Shown here piece after piece: positions 18,812 to 26,854 of a stretch of DNA of 64,000 bases. The notes below the pieces were generated by a model that was not told where the DNA came from, did not search any database, and saw only the letters and a program-made list of their open reading frames with translations. Within the stretch, counting starts at the first letter, position 1, and each line of letters opens with the position of its first letter. Both the position numbers and the translations under genes were made by a program. Source of the DNA: Bacillota bacterium (GTDB taxonomy: Bacteria; Bacteroidota; Bacteroidia; Bacteroidales; Bacteroidaceae); assembly GCA_023664625.1 (NCBI GenBank), contig JAMPFD010000001.1:248001-312000 (forward strand), read 5' to 3'.

Positions 18812-21049
18812 TTATCTGCGTATTACTTTCTTAACCGCCGTCCTGCCGTCAGCAGTACGTGTCCTGATGATTACGAAGCCCTTCGTGTCTGCCGTAACAC
18901 GCTGGCCTGCGAGGTTACATGCCGATTCCTGCGTCACGGCCGCGGCATCATCTGCCGTGGCTTGCAGAATTGCAGTTGTTCCGCCATCGGCAAACATCAC
19001 AGCGATGTTGTCTATGCAGTTGTATTGTGTCGGCAGGCCTGAAGTCTGAGATATACGGTACATGACACCGGCAGGAAGATTGACAAGGTACTTCATGTGA
19101 ACATTCTTGTTCTTCTGAACCTGTACCTGCTGCTTTCCTTCCGTATTCTTCATGACATTCCATGTAGCACCACCGTCCGCTGAATATTCCATGCGTACCA
19201 TCACAGATACGGAGGTAGTGTTCCAGAAGTCAAACTCAAAGGTGTTCACACCTTTCTCAATGGCAGACGACGTAAGATGTCCGCCACGTGCGATTCCGCA
19301 AGCCTTATTGCCGGAGCCATAGCCATCGGCGGCGGCTATGATGCGTGTGCCGGTCATGTCCCAGTTGCAGAACACGCCCTTCACGCCTGTCATATCCATC
19401 TCGGTCAGAGCCATTGACTCAAAGTCCTCGACATCGCTGTCCACCTCCTCGCCACCGACATTGAAGGAAATTATGCCGTCATTCTCCTGGATACTGTTCA
19501 GCGAAAGAGGCGTAGGTGCGCCCGTCCATGATTTCAGAGAAGGAGAGGTCTCATTGTTTATCGCCATCACGTTGCCAAGTCCCGGGAACGGATCATAGGC
19601 ACTGGCACCTATCACACCGCCAGACATCCGGGGATTGGCACGCACCATCTCAAAATAGTTGTGATTAGGATTACAGTTCACGGTGTTGCTTGTCCATACG
19701 TATGTGCTTGTGGAATCAACACGGAAAATAAGCATGCCGCTGCCCGGAAGGTATGTGTCCCACTTGGTCTTCTGTCTGTTCTCAAGAATGAAATATTCAT
19801 TGGCGACAGACGAGTTGATGCGGTATGCCCTGTTGCTTTCGTTCAAAGCCTCAAGAGTATAGTTACCGCCTTCCTCCGTAATGGTCTCAGGCTGCATGAA
19901 GCCTACGGAATAACGTTCGTATGTCCCGTAGCCAGTCGGTGTGCGGCTGCTGTTGTTGTAGCCGCCGCCAGCCATGATGCTCCATACTCCCGGGTCATTG
20001 CTCTGTCCGTTGGTGTCGTAGTCCGTGTCGTAAAGGTCAGGCAGTCCGAGGACATGGCTGAACTCGTGGCATATCGTGCCGATGCCGTCAAGCGTCTTGC
20101 TGCCATACACCTCACTGGCACATATTTCCGTGCTGCATGCGTAGCGTCCCATGCGCACACCGTCGTATGTACGGTAAGGATAAGCGTAAGAACTGGCATA
20201 CGGCCATATATAGCTCTCATTATTACCGCTGACATTACTGCCGTAACCGGCGTATATGATATAGAACATGTCCACCACGCCGTCACCGTCGGCATCATAC
20301 TTGGAATAGTCTACCAGACTGTTGGCGGCCTCAATGGCATCAACGGCACACTGCCATCCGTTGGACGCACCCTGCGGATAGGTATGGCTGCGGTTTATCT
20401 TTACGGGGCCTACCACGTCAAACGACGGCTGGAACAGTCCCATGGAATTGTCACTGAAATAGTCACGGACGCTTCCCGTACACTCCACCCACTGCTGCGG
20501 CGTCTCCTGAGTATGGTATCCGCCGTAGTTCTCGTCATTCATCATGGCTGAGAAGAAGTCCTTGGTGTCAGTACGCGTAAATGACAGGTCGTTCCACTCG
20601 ACAAGAATCACCAGCCCGTGGAAATTACTGTAGTCATACTTGCCCGCTTTCTGTTGCCCGCCGGTCTTCGCAGGAGATTTCCACAGGCTGCGGGCACGGT
20701 TCATTTTCTGCTCCCCTTCATACGTGATGTCGGCACGCAGCATCTTCGCATGGGATGAAAGGAAAGCATTCTCGTCAGCCGCACGGTATGACATGTCGTG
20801 GGCAGTAATACCCGACGGCACGAGCATTCCCTGCTCCTTAACGGCATACTGGTAGCCGGCGGCAGTCTTTACTACAGTGTAGTTGTCGGATGTTGTCGTA
20901 ACATGGGAGAATTCATCTCCGTGGAGAACGAGTGTCACCGTCGTTCCGTCCGGCTGACGGAACATGACCTTGCCGGGCTTTGCCGGCACGGCATGGGCGG
21001 CCGTTATTGCCGTCAGCAGAAAAAGAAGTGATAATAGATGTTGTTTCAT
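18812..21049 (-). CDS. Secreted M6-type metalloprotease (right arm)
   Basis: Paralogue of the left-arm protease, 745 residues. A signal peptide (MKQHLLSLLFLLTAITAAHA) is followed by a propeptide-like segment (about 22-120) and a catalytic domain. HEFSH is at 328-332 within HEFSHVLGLPDLYDT, and the Met-turn region is VWSIMAGGGYN. GSVRDYFSDNSMG and DADGDGVVDMFYIIYAG are shared with the other copy. A C-terminal beta-rich region from about 540 and the motif CNLAGQRV ... GFVIIRTRTADGR end the protein; here the final motif is altered and extended. The start at 21049 opens directly into the signal peptide; the frame is open for 49 codons further upstream but that part is not protein-like. Probable role: extracellular protein degradation feeding the right-arm SusCD importer. 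A 500-base gap with a repeat array separates it from the gene upstream. Confidence 0.87.
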   Translation of the reverse strand: MKQHLLSLLFLLTAITAAHAVPAKPGKVMFRQPDGTTVTLVLHGDEFSHVTTTSDNYTVVKTAAGYQYAVKEQGMLVPSGITAHDMSYRAADENAFLSSHAKMLRADITYEGEQKMNRARSLWKSPAKTGGQQKAGKYDYSNFHGLVILVEWNDLSFTRTDTKDFFSAMMNDENYGGYHTQETPQQWVECTGSVRDYFSDNSMGLFQPSFDVVGPVKINRSHTYPQGASNGWQCAVDAIEAANSLVDYSKYDADGDGVVDMFYIIYAGYGSNVSGNNESYIWPYASSYAYPYRTYDGVRMGRYACSTEICASEVYGSKTLDGIGTICHEFSHVLGLPDLYDTDYDTNGQSNDPGVWSIMAGGGYNNSSRTPTGYGTYERYSVGFMQPETITEEGGNYTLEALNESNRAYRINSSVANEYFILENRQKTKWDTYLPGSGMLIFRVDSTSTYVWTSNTVNCNPNHNYFEMVRANPRMSGGVIGASAYDPFPGLGNVMAINNETSPSLKSWTGAPTPLSLNSIQENDGIISFNVGGEEVDSDVEDFESMALTEMDMTGVKGVFCNWDMTGTRIIAAADGYGSGNKACGIARGGHLTSSAIEKGVNTFEFDFWNTTSVSVMVRMEYSADGGATWNVMKNTEGKQQVQVQKNKNVHMKYLVNLPAGVMYRISQTSGLPTQYNCIDNIAVMFADGGTTAILQATADDAAAVTQESACNLAGQRVTADTKGFVIIRTRTADGRTAVKKVIRR

Positions 21050-21549
21050 AGATTTCCTTAAACACAAATCTGTGTGCCGGGAAGCGTATGCAGCCGACAC
21101 ACATTTGTCTGTAATTACAACATGAGCACAATAAGTCATGACTGTCAACGGAAAGCCAAATATGCCTGGGAGTTGCAAAGGGTTACCTTTCATCATGCAA
21201 AGGGTTACCTTTCATGATTCAAAACGTCACCTTTCGTCATGTAAAAGGTTACCTTTTACATTTAACGGAATTTCATCCCTGATTCTCGACAGCCACGCAA
21301 TACGGGCTGATTCTTTGAGCAAAAGGATGAAACCGTATGTTGAAAGGCAGTCTCCCGGCCTATGGTCCGTCATGCTGACGTTAATGGCAGGCGCTCATTT
21401 TAATGATACAGGGACTTACCCGTGCCACTGTCTGCATGGCGGACGTTCCGTTTACCGGCAGTCCGGACAGACATTGGCAGGAATAAGTCCCTGCGCTTTC
21501 TTATGCGGGTACATTTGTAATGTCACCCAATCTGTTCATTCCGTATATT
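21050..21549. other. Intergenic region with a four-unit 22-bp repeat array and a long imperfect hairpin
   Basis: The 22-bp repeats lie at 21174-21261. A 26-bp imperfect inverted repeat (21409-21434 with 21468-21493, outer arms CAGGGACTTA / TAAGTCCCTG) lies 56 bases past the stop of the 401-residue protein and may terminate its transcript. No coding gene is seen. Confidence 0.55.
21174..21261. repeat. Four tandem units of the 22-bp GGTTACC palindrome family
   Basis: Units start at 21174, 21196, 21218 and 21240, exactly 22 bp apart. Cores are GGTTACC, GGTTACC, CGTCACC and GGTTACC, each flanked by AAA and TTT arms. It occupies the right-arm gap that corresponds roughly to the 11054 array in the left arm. 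Confidence 0.88.
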
Positions 21550-22755
21550 TTATTTCTTGATATACTTCTTGCCGTCGCGGATAAGCAGACCCTTTGACTC
21601 CATGCGGTTAACCTGCTGGCCCATGAGGTTGTAAGTCTTGCTGTTCTTCACGCGCTCCTCAAGAGTTGTGGAAACATTGTCAATGCCTGTGCCGTTGCCG
21701 CCAAGCAGGTAGTTGCCCTCGTTGAGAGTGATGGTCATATTAGGTGCATACCAGTTCTGGGCATAGCCTGAACCTTGCTCATCGAATTTGGAGCAAACAC
21801 GTGTGTACTCTTCGATAGTGATGGTATTGCCTGAAATTGTTCCCGCTGCTACTTCCTTATCAGTATTGGTACTCAAACTGGTTCCGTCAATGTCAACTCC
21901 GTAAACGCAGAGATAAGCACCATAAGTGTCAATCTCTGTTTGATCCTCAAAACCAAGATCCATCATTGGCTGACCCATAGGAACAGACACTGTACCGTCC
22001 TCATTGATATCAATTGCCAGACAGCCCATGCCTATATAGCCGTACACGTTTACAGAGTACTCCATGTCTTCGATGGATACCGGATTGCTGAAGGCCGCCC
22101 ATGCGTTGTTTGTGCTGCGCCCATTTGTACGTCCTGTCTGCACACCATTAACCGGTATGAAACGTACATCTCCGAACCATGTCCATGTCCTGCCCTCATA
22201 ATCAGAAGGGTTATAAGATGTTCCTGCTGCAGGTGTAAACTTGGAAATCTGCACGAAATATCCGGCCTGGTCACACTCGATGCTGCCCTCATCGTCTGCT
22301 GTGAAAGAGAGGTCCTCTGTAATGCTTAACTTCCCGTTGTCAAGATCCAGTTCTGAGATACCGCACATCTCAAGTTCGAAAGTACCGCGGGTGTCTGTTA
22401 CAGAACCGCATGTCTGAGCGCCAACGTTTATGACACCTGTTGCTGCGTCATAAGTACCGGTAGCTGTCATGCCGTCCCCAAGTTCCATCTTCACGTTTGC
22501 TCCGTCAATGGAGATTGTAACAGGAGCGCACTCAATCATCTCGCCGTAATTATTGTTGGACTGTGTGTAGTTGCCGGCCAAGGCATCTACAGCAGGAGCT
22601 GCTGCTACAGCACTGTTGACGTTAATACCTTCTGCCAACATGCTGGCATTCTGCACGTTGCGGGTTGCAAGTTTCTCCATGGAGACTGTCTTTGTCTGTG
22701 CGCTTGCGGTCATTGCTGCTACAGCAACGCCTACGAAAAGTAAAAATCTTTTCAT
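21550..22755 (-). CDS. Secreted protein of unknown function with C-terminal YN..GQQV motif (right arm)
   Basis: Exported protein of 401 residues. The signal peptide is MKRFLLFVGVAVAAMTASAQ. The mature part is beta-rich and acidic, with repeated strands such as GTYDAATGVINVGAQ and GTFELEMCGISELDLDNGKL, and no domain I can name. The C-terminus carries YNLMGQQVNRMESKGLLIRD, the short motif shared with the proteases and pectin lyases of this window. It takes the same position as the 899-residue protein in the left arm, between the DUF4302 lipoprotein (101 bases upstream) and the M6 protease. That conserved placement suggests a common role, perhaps as partner or substrate-binding factor. No enzyme motif is visible. 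Confidence 0.75.
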   Translation of the reverse strand: MKRFLLFVGVAVAAMTASAQTKTVSMEKLATRNVQNASMLAEGINVNSAVAAAPAVDALAGNYTQSNNNYGEMIECAPVTISIDGANVKMELGDGMTATGTYDAATGVINVGAQTCGSVTDTRGTFELEMCGISELDLDNGKLSITEDLSFTADDEGSIECDQAGYFVQISKFTPAAGTSYNPSDYEGRTWTWFGDVRFIPVNGVQTGRTNGRSTNNAWAAFSNPVSIEDMEYSVNVYGYIGMGCLAIDINEDGTVSVPMGQPMMDLGFEDQTEIDTYGAYLCVYGVDIDGTSLSTNTDKEVAAGTISGNTITIEEYTRVCSKFDEQGSGYAQNWYAPNMTITLNEGNYLLGGNGTGIDNVSTTLEERVKNSKTYNLMGQQVNRMESKGLLIRDGKKYIKK

Positions 22756-22805
22756 AATAAAAATAAATTAAAATGGGTAAATATTGAAAATTAGTTATAT
22801 CAAGA

Positions 22806-22849
22806 CTTCCGCAAGTCCTCATGCCCGGCAGACATGAGGCTTGTGGAAG
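22806..22849 (-). terminator. Hairpin between the DUF4302 gene and the 401-residue protein gene
   Basis: CTTCCGCAAGTCCTCATG (22806-22823) pairs with CATGAGGCTTGTGGAAG (22833-22849) around a 9-base loop. It lies 8 bases after the DUF4302 stop on the minus strand. There is no clear U run, so it may be a processing or stability element rather than a full stop. Confidence 0.55.
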
Positions 22850-22856
22850 AAGTGTC

Positions 22857-24227
22857 TTATTCTTTGTCCGGGTCGTCAAGGTCGCCGTATGGATAGAGAA
22901 CCTGTTCAGCCCAGAGCTTTATCACGTTTGTAGGTTCATTCTTGTCCGTAAGGAGTATGTAGGTAGGATGACGCTCGTCATCGGATGTGACGACGAAAGT
23001 GCGTGTGGATGATGTTGTTCTGCCTACGAACGGGAAGAGTGCGTCCTTCAGTCCCAGTTTGTTGTAGAAATCCTTGCCGGATTTGTTATTGCTCAGAGTA
23101 TTACACTTCAGTGTGATTTCATTTCCATCACTGCCGCTTACCTCACCGAGAGTCAGGCCGTAGTAAGCATAGTCTCTGGCCGTCTGCAGATGGATGCCCC
23201 ACTTTTTCTGGAATATACCGATAAGAGCCCATACCATACGCTCGCGGGTATTGTTCGGACCTGTGGTCGCAAGCTTGTCAAGCATCGTGTTCCAGTAAGG
23301 CTGTGCGAAAGTGCCGAGGTCGGCATAGTTGACGAACCACATACCGGTTTCCAGAAGTTCCTTCTTTGTCGGTACGTATGTCCACAGTTTGGCATTGATG
23401 GTGGACTCCGTCTCGAAGTAATCATCGCTTGTCCCGGCCTTTATCGCACTTATCTCGTTGCCGTCTACGGTTACAGGCTTATAGAACTTATAGCCCTCAG
23501 TGGTGATAACGAACGGAGCGGCAACCTCTGTGTAATCGTTGTTGTCGTCATAGTAAGCGAAACGCAGGCGGCGGTAAGACGTTACGGCAGAGATGTCCCT
23601 TGTGGAACCTTCAATCTCAAGCTTGTATGAACGTGAGTCCATCAGATTCTTTATGCGTGTCACCTCTGTGATATATTCTTCTACGGTCTGTCCCGCTGGC
23701 ATCGGATACATCACGATGCGTGCTTCATGCTTCTTGCCTGTCAGTTCTATCTTCTCCGGAGTAGCAGAGATGACGCGGAACTCAAGGTCGCCGCCCATAC
23801 CGTCGGCAGGCTCTCCGTAATCGGCATTATTTGGTTCGGAGAAATAATGGAATACCTCATTATGCTCGTCAAAGGAAAGAAGAACGCCCTGGCTCTGCTC
23901 CACCTTATAGTGGGAAGAAGCGGTGACAGCCTTGCCGTCGGCACCGATTCCGGCGTTATGCGACGCTCCGACCTTCTCACTTGCCACTGTCACCTTGTCG
24001 TCCTTGAACTGCATGAAAACGTTATAGCCACCGTAGGTTGTGGAACCATAGTATTCCATGCGCCAGCCGTTCTCAGCCGACTCAAGTATCTGCTTTGTCT
24101 TTGCTATTTCACCCTTTATGCGGTCAGAAGCACTTTCGTTGAATTTTTCGTCCACTTCGGGCGAACATGCTGCCAGGAAAAATACTCCCAAAAGCAGTGA
24201 AATGATGCTATATAAGTTCTTTTTCAT
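22857..24227 (-). CDS. DUF4302-type lipoprotein (right arm)
   Basis: Lipoprotein of 456 residues, lipidated at Cys21 (FLAAC). The N-terminal region (KFNESASDRIKGEIAKTKQI, GWRMEYYGSTTYGGYNVFMQ, KVTVASEKV, VLLSFDEHNEVFHYFSEP) fits DUF4302 better than its left-arm counterpart does. Function is unknown; the domain is a regular companion of SusCD and HExxH lipoproteins. The start lies only 9 bases after the stop of the zinc lipoprotein gene, so translation is probably coupled in one operon. It is most likely a surface accessory binding protein of the import complex. Confidence 0.83.
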   Translation of the reverse strand: MKKNLYSIISLLLGVFFLAACSPEVDEKFNESASDRIKGEIAKTKQILESAENGWRMEYYGSTTYGGYNVFMQFKDDKVTVASEKVGASHNAGIGADGKAVTASSHYKVEQSQGVLLSFDEHNEVFHYFSEPNNADYGEPADGMGGDLEFRVISATPEKIELTGKKHEARIVMYPMPAGQTVEEYITEVTRIKNLMDSRSYKLEIEGSTRDISAVTSYRRLRFAYYDDNNDYTEVAAPFVITTEGYKFYKPVTVDGNEISAIKAGTSDDYFETESTINAKLWTYVPTKKELLETGMWFVNYADLGTFAQPYWNTMLDKLATTGPNNTRERMVWALIGIFQKKWGIHLQTARDYAYYGLTLGEVSGSDGNEITLKCNTLSNNKSGKDFYNKLGLKDALFPFVGRTTSSTRTFVVTSDDERHPTYILLTDKNEPTNVIKLWAEQVLYPYGDLDDPDKE

Positions 24228-24236
24228 TGTCCTGGT

Positions 24237-25178
24237 TTAGTTAAGTGAATGTAAGTCAAGATGCTCCGCTTCGGCAGAACGTCTCAGTACGATAGTGCGG
24301 AGCTTGTCGATGTCTATGTCCCAGCTCTGGTAGAAATACTCACGTATTATGGAGAGTTTATTCTTTATTATTGCCGCACCTTCCGCGCCGGCGTTGTCAA
24401 GAATCTTATCCCAGCCTTCCTGAGACATTGTTATGTATGTTGAGTACACCTCAGCAAAGTCCTCGTTATACTCGCCACTGGCATAGCCTGTCACGAAGCC
24501 TTCCTTTGCAGAGTCGATGTCCTTGACATTTATCCAGTCTGTAGAGTGGTATCTGCCGGCACTTATAGCGCGGAAGTCAGTAGGATAGTCCTTCTTCTGC
24601 GTCAGGATGTGGCAGAACTCATGGTGCATGGTATGGAAGAACCAGTGGTTCAGGTCAAGCGGTATTGCACCCTTGTTGGCATACGGGTCGGAAGTGTTCA
24701 CGCGAGGATTGTCAAGGTCAAGGAAGTTCACGCCGTAAAGCATCACCTTCAGACCGCCCTCGGCAGTTCCGAGCACCTGAGAGCCGTTGCTGTTCCACTC
24801 GTATGAGCCGATGAGCTGTATGGTACGCGGGGTGTATGTCTTGATGAATTCCTCACTTACAGCCTCTGCGTAGGCATCCACCCACATGTGCTTTACAAGC
24901 TTTGCCAACCCCTTCGACTTGTCGAAATCAGCAGGAATCACATTATATAACAGATCGGTTTCCTTGTCGTTGTAGAGATACTGGAGACGGATGTTGTATG
25001 GTTCGGTGTAGTTCCTCATTATCCATTCGTCAAACTCCGCATACTCAGGACTCTTTGCTTCGTCATTTCCGTCCACTGTGGAGAATATGCTGTTTGGGTC
25101 AAGGTCGTCTTCCGAGCAGCTTGTCAATGCGCCTGAAGCGGCAAAGAGAAGCATGAAGCCAAAATATTTTATTTTCAT
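24237..25178 (-). CDS. Substrate import-associated zinc metallohydrolase lipoprotein (HExxH, right arm)
   Basis: Lipoprotein of 313 residues with lipobox LTSC (Cys21) and zinc motif HEFCH at 186-190 (FHTMHHEFCHILTQ). NYTEPYNIRLQYLYN, QVLGTAEGGLKVMLYGVN and NEDFAEVYSTYIT line up with the left-arm protein, including a downstream Glu that could be the third metal ligand. It is shorter than its paralogue, lacking about 100 C-terminal residues. It sits 13 bases after susD2 and 9 bases before the DUF4302 gene. Role as in the left arm: a surface metallohydrolase, probably a peptidase, linked to SusCD import. Family membership is firm; the substrate is unknown. Confidence 0.88.
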   Translation of the reverse strand: MKIKYFGFMLLFAASGALTSCSEDDLDPNSIFSTVDGNDEAKSPEYAEFDEWIMRNYTEPYNIRLQYLYNDKETDLLYNVIPADFDKSKGLAKLVKHMWVDAYAEAVSEEFIKTYTPRTIQLIGSYEWNSNGSQVLGTAEGGLKVMLYGVNFLDLDNPRVNTSDPYANKGAIPLDLNHWFFHTMHHEFCHILTQKKDYPTDFRAISAGRYHSTDWINVKDIDSAKEGFVTGYASGEYNEDFAEVYSTYITMSQEGWDKILDNAGAEGAAIIKNKLSIIREYFYQSWDIDIDKLRTIVLRRSAEAEHLDLHSLN

Positions 25179-25191
25179 AAGAGCTTACTAT

Positions 25192-26820
25192 TTATTCGTT
25201 ATTGTCATCAGTATTTGTATCTGAACCTGCATTGCCACCTGCCGCACGAGGGTTTGGAGCCACTCCGGCACTCAGCACATCGGCAGGAATCTGTACGGCT
25301 CCGCGGAGATCGCCAGGCTCGAAGATGACGGCATCCTCACCGCTGAGAGCATGGGCGAAGCTGATACCATAGCGCTTGAGGTCAATGAAGCGGGTGCCGT
25401 GGGACACACCGTCAATGCGGCGCATGTGCAGAATCATCTGCAGGAGATTCTCCTGTGTGCCTTCTTCCACTGTGAATCCCTGCGGATTGAACTTCTTGCG
25501 GATAGAGCGGTCGCGCCATCCTTCAGGATTTACAGGAGCGTAGTCAAGGGCTTCATAGAAACTGTTCAGGCTGGCTGCGGTGAGTGTAGGGCGGCGTAAG
25601 CTTCCCTCCGATTCATTACAGTGGCTCTTGACCCATTCGTTCATGTCAGCCACTGCTCCGTCATAGTCATGAAGCATGGCCTTTGCCTCTGCGCGGCAGA
25701 GGAGGGTCTCTTCGCAGGTGAACACCACATCGACAGTGTGTGAGTAGCCAATGCCTGACACCTTGTCCGTGTATTCAAACATATAAGGCAGTGTTGGAAC
25801 ATACACTCCCTGATTTGTACCATAGCACATCTTGGCGAAATAGAGTGTGTTGTTGCTTGAGCCCTGTCCCCAAGGTGCATTTGCCCATATTGTCTCGTAA
25901 CTGCACATTGTCTGGTTATGGCGGAAGCGTCTTGATGTGGAATAAGGACCGACATAGACTGATGCCTGAGAGTAGGCAGGGAGGATCAGAAGATTGGTTG
26001 ACTGTGAGCTGTTGATGTAGCTGTTCCACATGTCATCAACACCTGCAAGGAGGCTGAATGCGCCATAGTTGCGCAGCAGGTTCGCAGGATTTTCACCGAG
26101 AACCTTGTTTGCATAGGTCACGCACTTCTGATAGTTCATGTAGAACAGGTTGAAGCGTGCGGCGAAAGCATAAGCCGCCTTTACATTGAAGTGATATTTC
26201 GGAACGGAATAGTTGTCGGTAACATCAGGGAGAGCCTCCTCGATATCTTTGTCAATCTGTGCATATAGTTCGCGCAGGGTGCCGCGCTCGTGTGCCACAG
26301 TAATGTCGGTGACAACTTCCGTAGGATAGTAAAGTCCGAGATATTCGTCAGCCTTCTCCGGATTGTAAGCCATGCAGAAGGTGTTTGCCAGAGTGAACAT
26401 GCTGTATGCGCGGATAAGCTTTGCCTCGGCGATGCTTGCCTTCAGTGAGGCAGGATTGCCGGCTTTCTCTGCCGCATCAAGAGCCTGGTTGGCAACGGCA
26501 ACGGAATTGTAAAAACGGTTCCACAGCTGGTAAGGCGAGTCGTTGCCTGTATCTGTTGCGTCCTTCAGACGATAGAGTTCCTCCATGATCAGTGTGGAAC
26601 TGTACTGCTTGCCATTGTCCGTCACATTATCTGTCAGCATCTCATTTATGAGAATAGGCGTTGCCGCAGGATATGCAGATACCAGCAATGAAGGGATTTT
26701 TGTATCAGCATCCACCGTAAGGTCTGCACGGTCGTCAGGATTCTTGTCGAGAAAATCATCGCAAGAAGACATTGCCAGAACAGCTAATGCTGATAAAGCT
26801 ATATATTTAACACTTTTCAT
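25192..26820 (-). CDS. SusD/RagB-family surface lipoprotein (right arm)
   Basis: SusD-like ligand-capture lipoprotein of 542 residues, partner of the SusC encoded 34 bases upstream. Lipobox AMSSC places the lipidated Cys at residue 20. RagB/SusD signatures include CDDFLDKNPDDRADL, WNRFYNSVAVANQAL, AEAKLIRAYSMFTLANTFC, KAAYAFAARFNLFYMNYQKC and, near the C-terminus, RFIDLKRYGISFAHAL. It ends in a low-complexity Asn/Asp-rich tail (GGNAGSDTNTDDNNE). The start at 26820 was chosen because it opens the lipoprotein signal; the frame continues upstream into the susC2 end but is not protein-like. Sequence is clearly diverged from the left-arm SusD, so the two systems probably bind different ligands. 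Confidence 0.92.
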   Translation of the reverse strand: MKSVKYIALSALAVLAMSSCDDFLDKNPDDRADLTVDADTKIPSLLVSAYPAATPILINEMLTDNVTDNGKQYSSTLIMEELYRLKDATDTGNDSPYQLWNRFYNSVAVANQALDAAEKAGNPASLKASIAEAKLIRAYSMFTLANTFCMAYNPEKADEYLGLYYPTEVVTDITVAHERGTLRELYAQIDKDIEEALPDVTDNYSVPKYHFNVKAAYAFAARFNLFYMNYQKCVTYANKVLGENPANLLRNYGAFSLLAGVDDMWNSYINSSQSTNLLILPAYSQASVYVGPYSTSRRFRHNQTMCSYETIWANAPWGQGSSNNTLYFAKMCYGTNQGVYVPTLPYMFEYTDKVSGIGYSHTVDVVFTCEETLLCRAEAKAMLHDYDGAVADMNEWVKSHCNESEGSLRRPTLTAASLNSFYEALDYAPVNPEGWRDRSIRKKFNPQGFTVEEGTQENLLQMILHMRRIDGVSHGTRFIDLKRYGISFAHALSGEDAVIFEPGDLRGAVQIPADVLSAGVAPNPRAAGGNAGSDTNTDDNNE

Positions 26821-26854
26821 ATCTGTTATTCGTATTTGTACATTAAGTCGATGA

